DNA of 19,135 nucleotides from an uncultured Bacteroidales bacterium (GTDB lineage Bacteria > Bacteroidota > Bacteroidia > Bacteroidales > Tenuifilaceae): contig CALGIR010000371.1 in the NCBI GenBank assembly GCA_937915475.1, positions 1-19,135 of the forward strand, given 5' to 3'. Every line of letters begins with the position of its first letter. Within the stretch, counting starts at the first letter, position 1. Shown in pieces: positions 17,222 through 19,135 of the stretch. Below the pieces are notes generated by a model. The model did no database searches and was not told where the DNA came from. It worked only from the letters and a program-made list of their open reading frames with translations. Position numbers and translations under genes: made by a program.

Positions 17222-17617
17222 AGCGGTAAAGGAGGAAAGGGACCATAGTTCGCTTACCGATAGTACGTTTGAACGACATTGCACTTGAATTTGGCTCAGC
17301 TATCAGTACCCCTTTTAAGCTGTATTTGACTAATGAATTTCAACATTCATACCGATGCGATTAAACAGATTCTTGTACCACAGGAGTTTTCAGTAGCACA
17401 AACATCAATAATATAAGCCAATGCAGCCGATGTGTTGAACGCTGCCTTTTTTAGAATTGCCGCTAAAAAATGGAGAGATGCACAATAAAACACCCTTCGA
17501 TATACGATGACCGAAGGGTTGCCATACGAAGAAGTACTTAAAATGCTTATAAAAGATCTACCCGATAAAACTCCGCAATTTAATTTACCTTCCTCCTTTT
17601 TTGTACTTTTGCGATGA
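17222..17617 (+). pseudogene. Decayed KilA-N-type phage/antirepressor-like gene
   Basis: This stretch of the 518-bp gap between divergent genes keeps fragments that I recognise from Bacteroidetes KilA-N-domain proteins. At 17222-17259 a reading gives SGKGGKGP, stop, FAYR, recalling the family's SGRGGGTFAHKD. At 17272-17343 the frame reads NDIALEFGSAISTPFKLYLT and then NEFQ, like DIAFEFASWISPEFKLYLIKEFQ. A second frame from about 17336 reads NFNIHTDAIKQILVPQEF, then SVAQTSII, a TAA stop (17414-17416) where a Tyr codon would be expected, ANAADVLNAAFFRIAAKKWR, DAQ and a second TAA (17486-17488). The same frame continues with TEGLPYEEVLKMLI from about 17510. There is thus a frameshift near 17335-17345, apparent internal deletions, and at least two in-frame stops. 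The family match is from memory, not a search. Confidence 0.6.
17604..17611 (+). promoter_or_regulatory. -7-type promoter element of the outer-membrane barrel gene
   Basis: TACTTTTG matches the Bacteroidetes -7 consensus TAnnTTTG exactly and sits 34 nt before the ATG at 17646. A weak -33 candidate TTTA occurs 21 nt upstream (17579-17582). A start around 17616-17620 would give a leader of about 25-30 nt with no Shine-Dalgarno. It lies within the end of the decayed KilA-N fragment. Confidence 0.5.
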
Positions 17618-17645
17618 ATAAACTTTTTGCAAAAGCACTCTAACC

Positions 17646-18935
17646 ATGAAAAAGTCAGCCCTTATTTCTCTAATGCTGCTCCTAAGCAGTACTACCTTTG
17701 CTCAATTCACTGTGTCGGGCGAGTTGCGAACCCGTGGGGAGTATCGCGATGGTTACAAAACCATCCCCACCTCCTCTACCAATCCCTTAACCATGGTGGG
17801 GCAGCGCACCCGGCTTAATGTTTTTTATCAGAAAGATAAACTCACTACCTACATCTCGTTGCAGGACGCCCGCATTTGGGGCGAAGACAAATGGAAGGCT
17901 GATAACAATGGGATGGGTCTTTTTGAAGGATGGGTCGAGTACCGATTTAACAATAACGTGGCTCTGAAAGCAGGGCGACAACCATTGATTTATGACGATC
18001 AGCGAATCTTTTGCTCTGGCGACTGGCGCACCTTTGCCGAAGCACACGACGTTGCACGCCTGTTATTAACCACTAATGATAAAACTCTTCATTTCCATTT
18101 GGGGTATGCTATCAACAACGACGGAAACATTGAAGGAGATGCTTTTTTAAGCGAATATTCCCTCAAGGGCATCCAGTACAAAAACATGGTTTTCGGGCAT
18201 TTGAATAAATCATGGAGCAATGGTTTAAGTGCTTCTCTGGTAGGTGTTAGAGATGGGTTTCAGGTTGGCCCCAATGTCTCCTCGCAACTGGATTCGCTGA
18301 AGGTTAATTACCGCACCACATTTGGGTCCTATCTTGAATACCAAACCGATTCGTGGTTTTTTTCGGCCGCTGGCTACCTGCAGCGCGGAACTGCACTTGA
18401 TAACCGGAATGTAAAAGCTAACTTTTACTCGGCATGGGCAAAATATACGTTCACCCCCAAAATTACTCTCATGCTTGGGTACGATCACTACTCAGGCACC
18501 GATTTCTCCTCCACCGATGCCCTTACCGAAACCAGAACCTTTTCCACGCTTTACGGACCTGGCCATAAATTTCTGGGATACATGGATTATTTTGGGGTTC
18601 CCGAAAATCATGGTGCTGGCATTAATGACCTGTTGCTGCGGGCTAACATTGGTATTGGGAAAAAAGGAGAGTTGGAGGCCACCCTTCACCAGTTTAACCT
18701 GCCCGAAGAGTACCTGAGCAATGGAACTAGGGTGGATAAAAATCTGGGACAGGAGCTCGATCTGGTTTACAGCCATAAACTCGACAACGCCGTGACCATT
18801 AAGGCTGGATTTTCCACATTTTTCTATACCGAAAGCATGGAGCAGCTTAAAGGAAGAATTCCCGGGCAGGGCGACAGCGCTTTGTTTGGATGGATTATGC
18901 TGGTGGTGAAACCCACATTCTTCTCTACGGAATAA
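17646..18935 (+). CDS. Alginate-export-family outer-membrane beta-barrel protein
   Basis: A 429-residue porin-like protein resembling the Alginate_exp family. Signal peptide 1-19 (MKKSALISLMLLLSSTTFA, then Q). The mature chain begins FTVSGELRTRGEYRDGY and consists throughout of alternating amphipathic strands with aromatic girdles. Recognisable family features include VGQRTRLNVFYQ near 50-62, LQDARIWGED near 72-81, a turn ending LKAGRQPLIYDDQRI near 110-125 (the common GRQ-D-R segment), DWRTFAEAHDVARL, and a final strand FGWIMLVVKPTFF. The length is typical. Despite the family name, no alginate polymerisation or modification gene is present; in Bacteroidetes such proteins are often orphan porins of unknown substrate. 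It is transcribed alone, with its own promoter-like TACTTTTG upstream. The DNA reads as somewhat richer in G+C than the glycan locus, though I did not compute this. Confidence 0.85.
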   Translation: MKKSALISLMLLLSSTTFAQFTVSGELRTRGEYRDGYKTIPTSSTNPLTMVGQRTRLNVFYQKDKLTTYISLQDARIWGEDKWKADNNGMGLFEGWVEYRFNNNVALKAGRQPLIYDDQRIFCSGDWRTFAEAHDVARLLLTTNDKTLHFHLGYAINNDGNIEGDAFLSEYSLKGIQYKNMVFGHLNKSWSNGLSASLVGVRDGFQVGPNVSSQLDSLKVNYRTTFGSYLEYQTDSWFFSAAGYLQRGTALDNRNVKANFYSAWAKYTFTPKITLMLGYDHYSGTDFSSTDALTETRTFSTLYGPGHKFLGYMDYFGVPENHGAGINDLLLRANIGIGKKGELEATLHQFNLPEEYLSNGTRVDKNLGQELDLVYSHKLDNAVTIKAGFSTFFYTESMEQLKGRIPGQGDSALFGWIMLVVKPTFFSTE

Positions 18936-19040
18936 AAAATATGGATACCCATAAGTTTTCTTGATAAGCAAATTGTCATATCTTTCCATTTTAAAAATGG
19001 CGAATAGCTGAAGTAACCACACAAATTAGTGTTTCATAGA

Positions 19041-19135
19041 ATGAATAGTAAGCCACTTTATGCCGTTATCGATGTCGAAACAACTGGTGGTAGCGCTCAA
19101 AACCATAGGATAACTGAGATTGCTGTTTTCCTATT
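19041..19135 (+). CDS. DnaQ-like 3'-5' exonuclease (DNA polymerase III epsilon type), 5' end only
   Basis: Only the first 31 codons lie in the window. The ATG at 19041 follows a 105-nt gap after the outer-membrane barrel gene. The peptide MNSKPLYAVIDVETTGG, then SAQNHRITEIAVFL, shows the Exo I motif of DEDD exonucleases (D11 and E13 in DVETTG) and the R-I-T-E-I-A segment that usually follows. In Bacteroidetes this type of N-terminus is common both in epsilon-like proteins and in fusions to a GIY-YIG (UvrC-like) nuclease domain. Which one applies cannot be seen here. Confidence 0.8.
   Translation, partial: MNSKPLYAVIDVETTGGSAQNHRITEIAVFL

Noticed and set aside
17492..17519. Inverted repeat ACCCTTCG / CGAAGGGT with a 12-nt loop
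   Set aside because: No gene ends just before it on the strand where a T-rich tract follows, and part of it codes in the KilA-N remnant; probably fortuitous.
18986..19000. Palindrome CCATTTT-A-AAAATGG after the barrel gene
   Set aside because: It is short, AT-rich and not followed by a T-tract, so I do not call it a terminator.
18492..19022. 176-codon open frame on the minus strand
   Set aside because: It lies mostly antisense to the outer-membrane barrel gene, its product shows no recognisable domain, and the plus-strand frame is clearly coding with a signal peptide.

Overview
The window looks like chromosomal DNA of a member of the Bacteroidota, probably a free-living or environmental Bacteroidales or Cytophaga-type organism; I cannot name the genus. 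The reasons are a SusC/SusD pair, several lipoproteins with acidic residues after the lipobox cysteine, a membrane regulator that joins a beta-propeller, a Y_Y_Y domain and a LuxR-type helix-turn-helix, A-rich leaders with few Shine-Dalgarno sites, and promoter-like motifs close to the Bacteroidetes TTTG / TAnnTTTG type.

Most of the window (about 1-16179, all minus strand) reads as one polysaccharide utilisation locus. In transcription order it holds: a transmembrane one-component regulator (16179-13378); a 291-bp control region with nested inverted repeats; a SusC-like TonB-dependent transporter (13086-10096); a SusD-like lipoprotein (10083-8599); a LamG-like surface lipoprotein in the SusE/F position (8553-7621); a strong hairpin terminator (7598-7563); two GH144 / Glycoamylase-fold lipoproteins (7545-5893 and 5806-4424); a large secreted protein with carbohydrate-binding, discoidin and alpha/alpha-toroid regions (4393-1205); and a GPH/MFS sugar transporter cut by the window edge (1184 to beyond 1). 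The founding activity of GH144 is endo-beta-1,2-glucanase, so a beta-1,2-glucan or related glucan is the best substrate guess. It remains an inference: no beta-glucosidase is visible.

The genes suggest a working order. LamG, SusD and the longer GH144 (acidic lipoprotein tails) would act on the cell surface. SusC would import oligosaccharides. The shorter GH144 and the 1062-residue protein would finish the job in the periplasm. The GPH carrier would take the sugars into the cytoplasm, and the regulator would sense an oligosaccharide in the periplasm.

The right end (16333-19135) is unrelated: a PHP-family histidinol-phosphatase-like gene on the minus strand; a decayed KilA-N-type phage gene (17222-17617, plus strand) that has frameshifts, stops and deletions; an alginate-export-type outer-membrane barrel (17646-18935, plus); and the first 31 codons of a DnaQ-like exonuclease (19041 onward, plus).

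No tRNA, rRNA, CRISPR array or intact insertion sequence was seen. The least explained items are the 1062-residue enzyme-like protein, the terminator inside the locus, the dyad cluster upstream of susC, and the KilA-N remnant.
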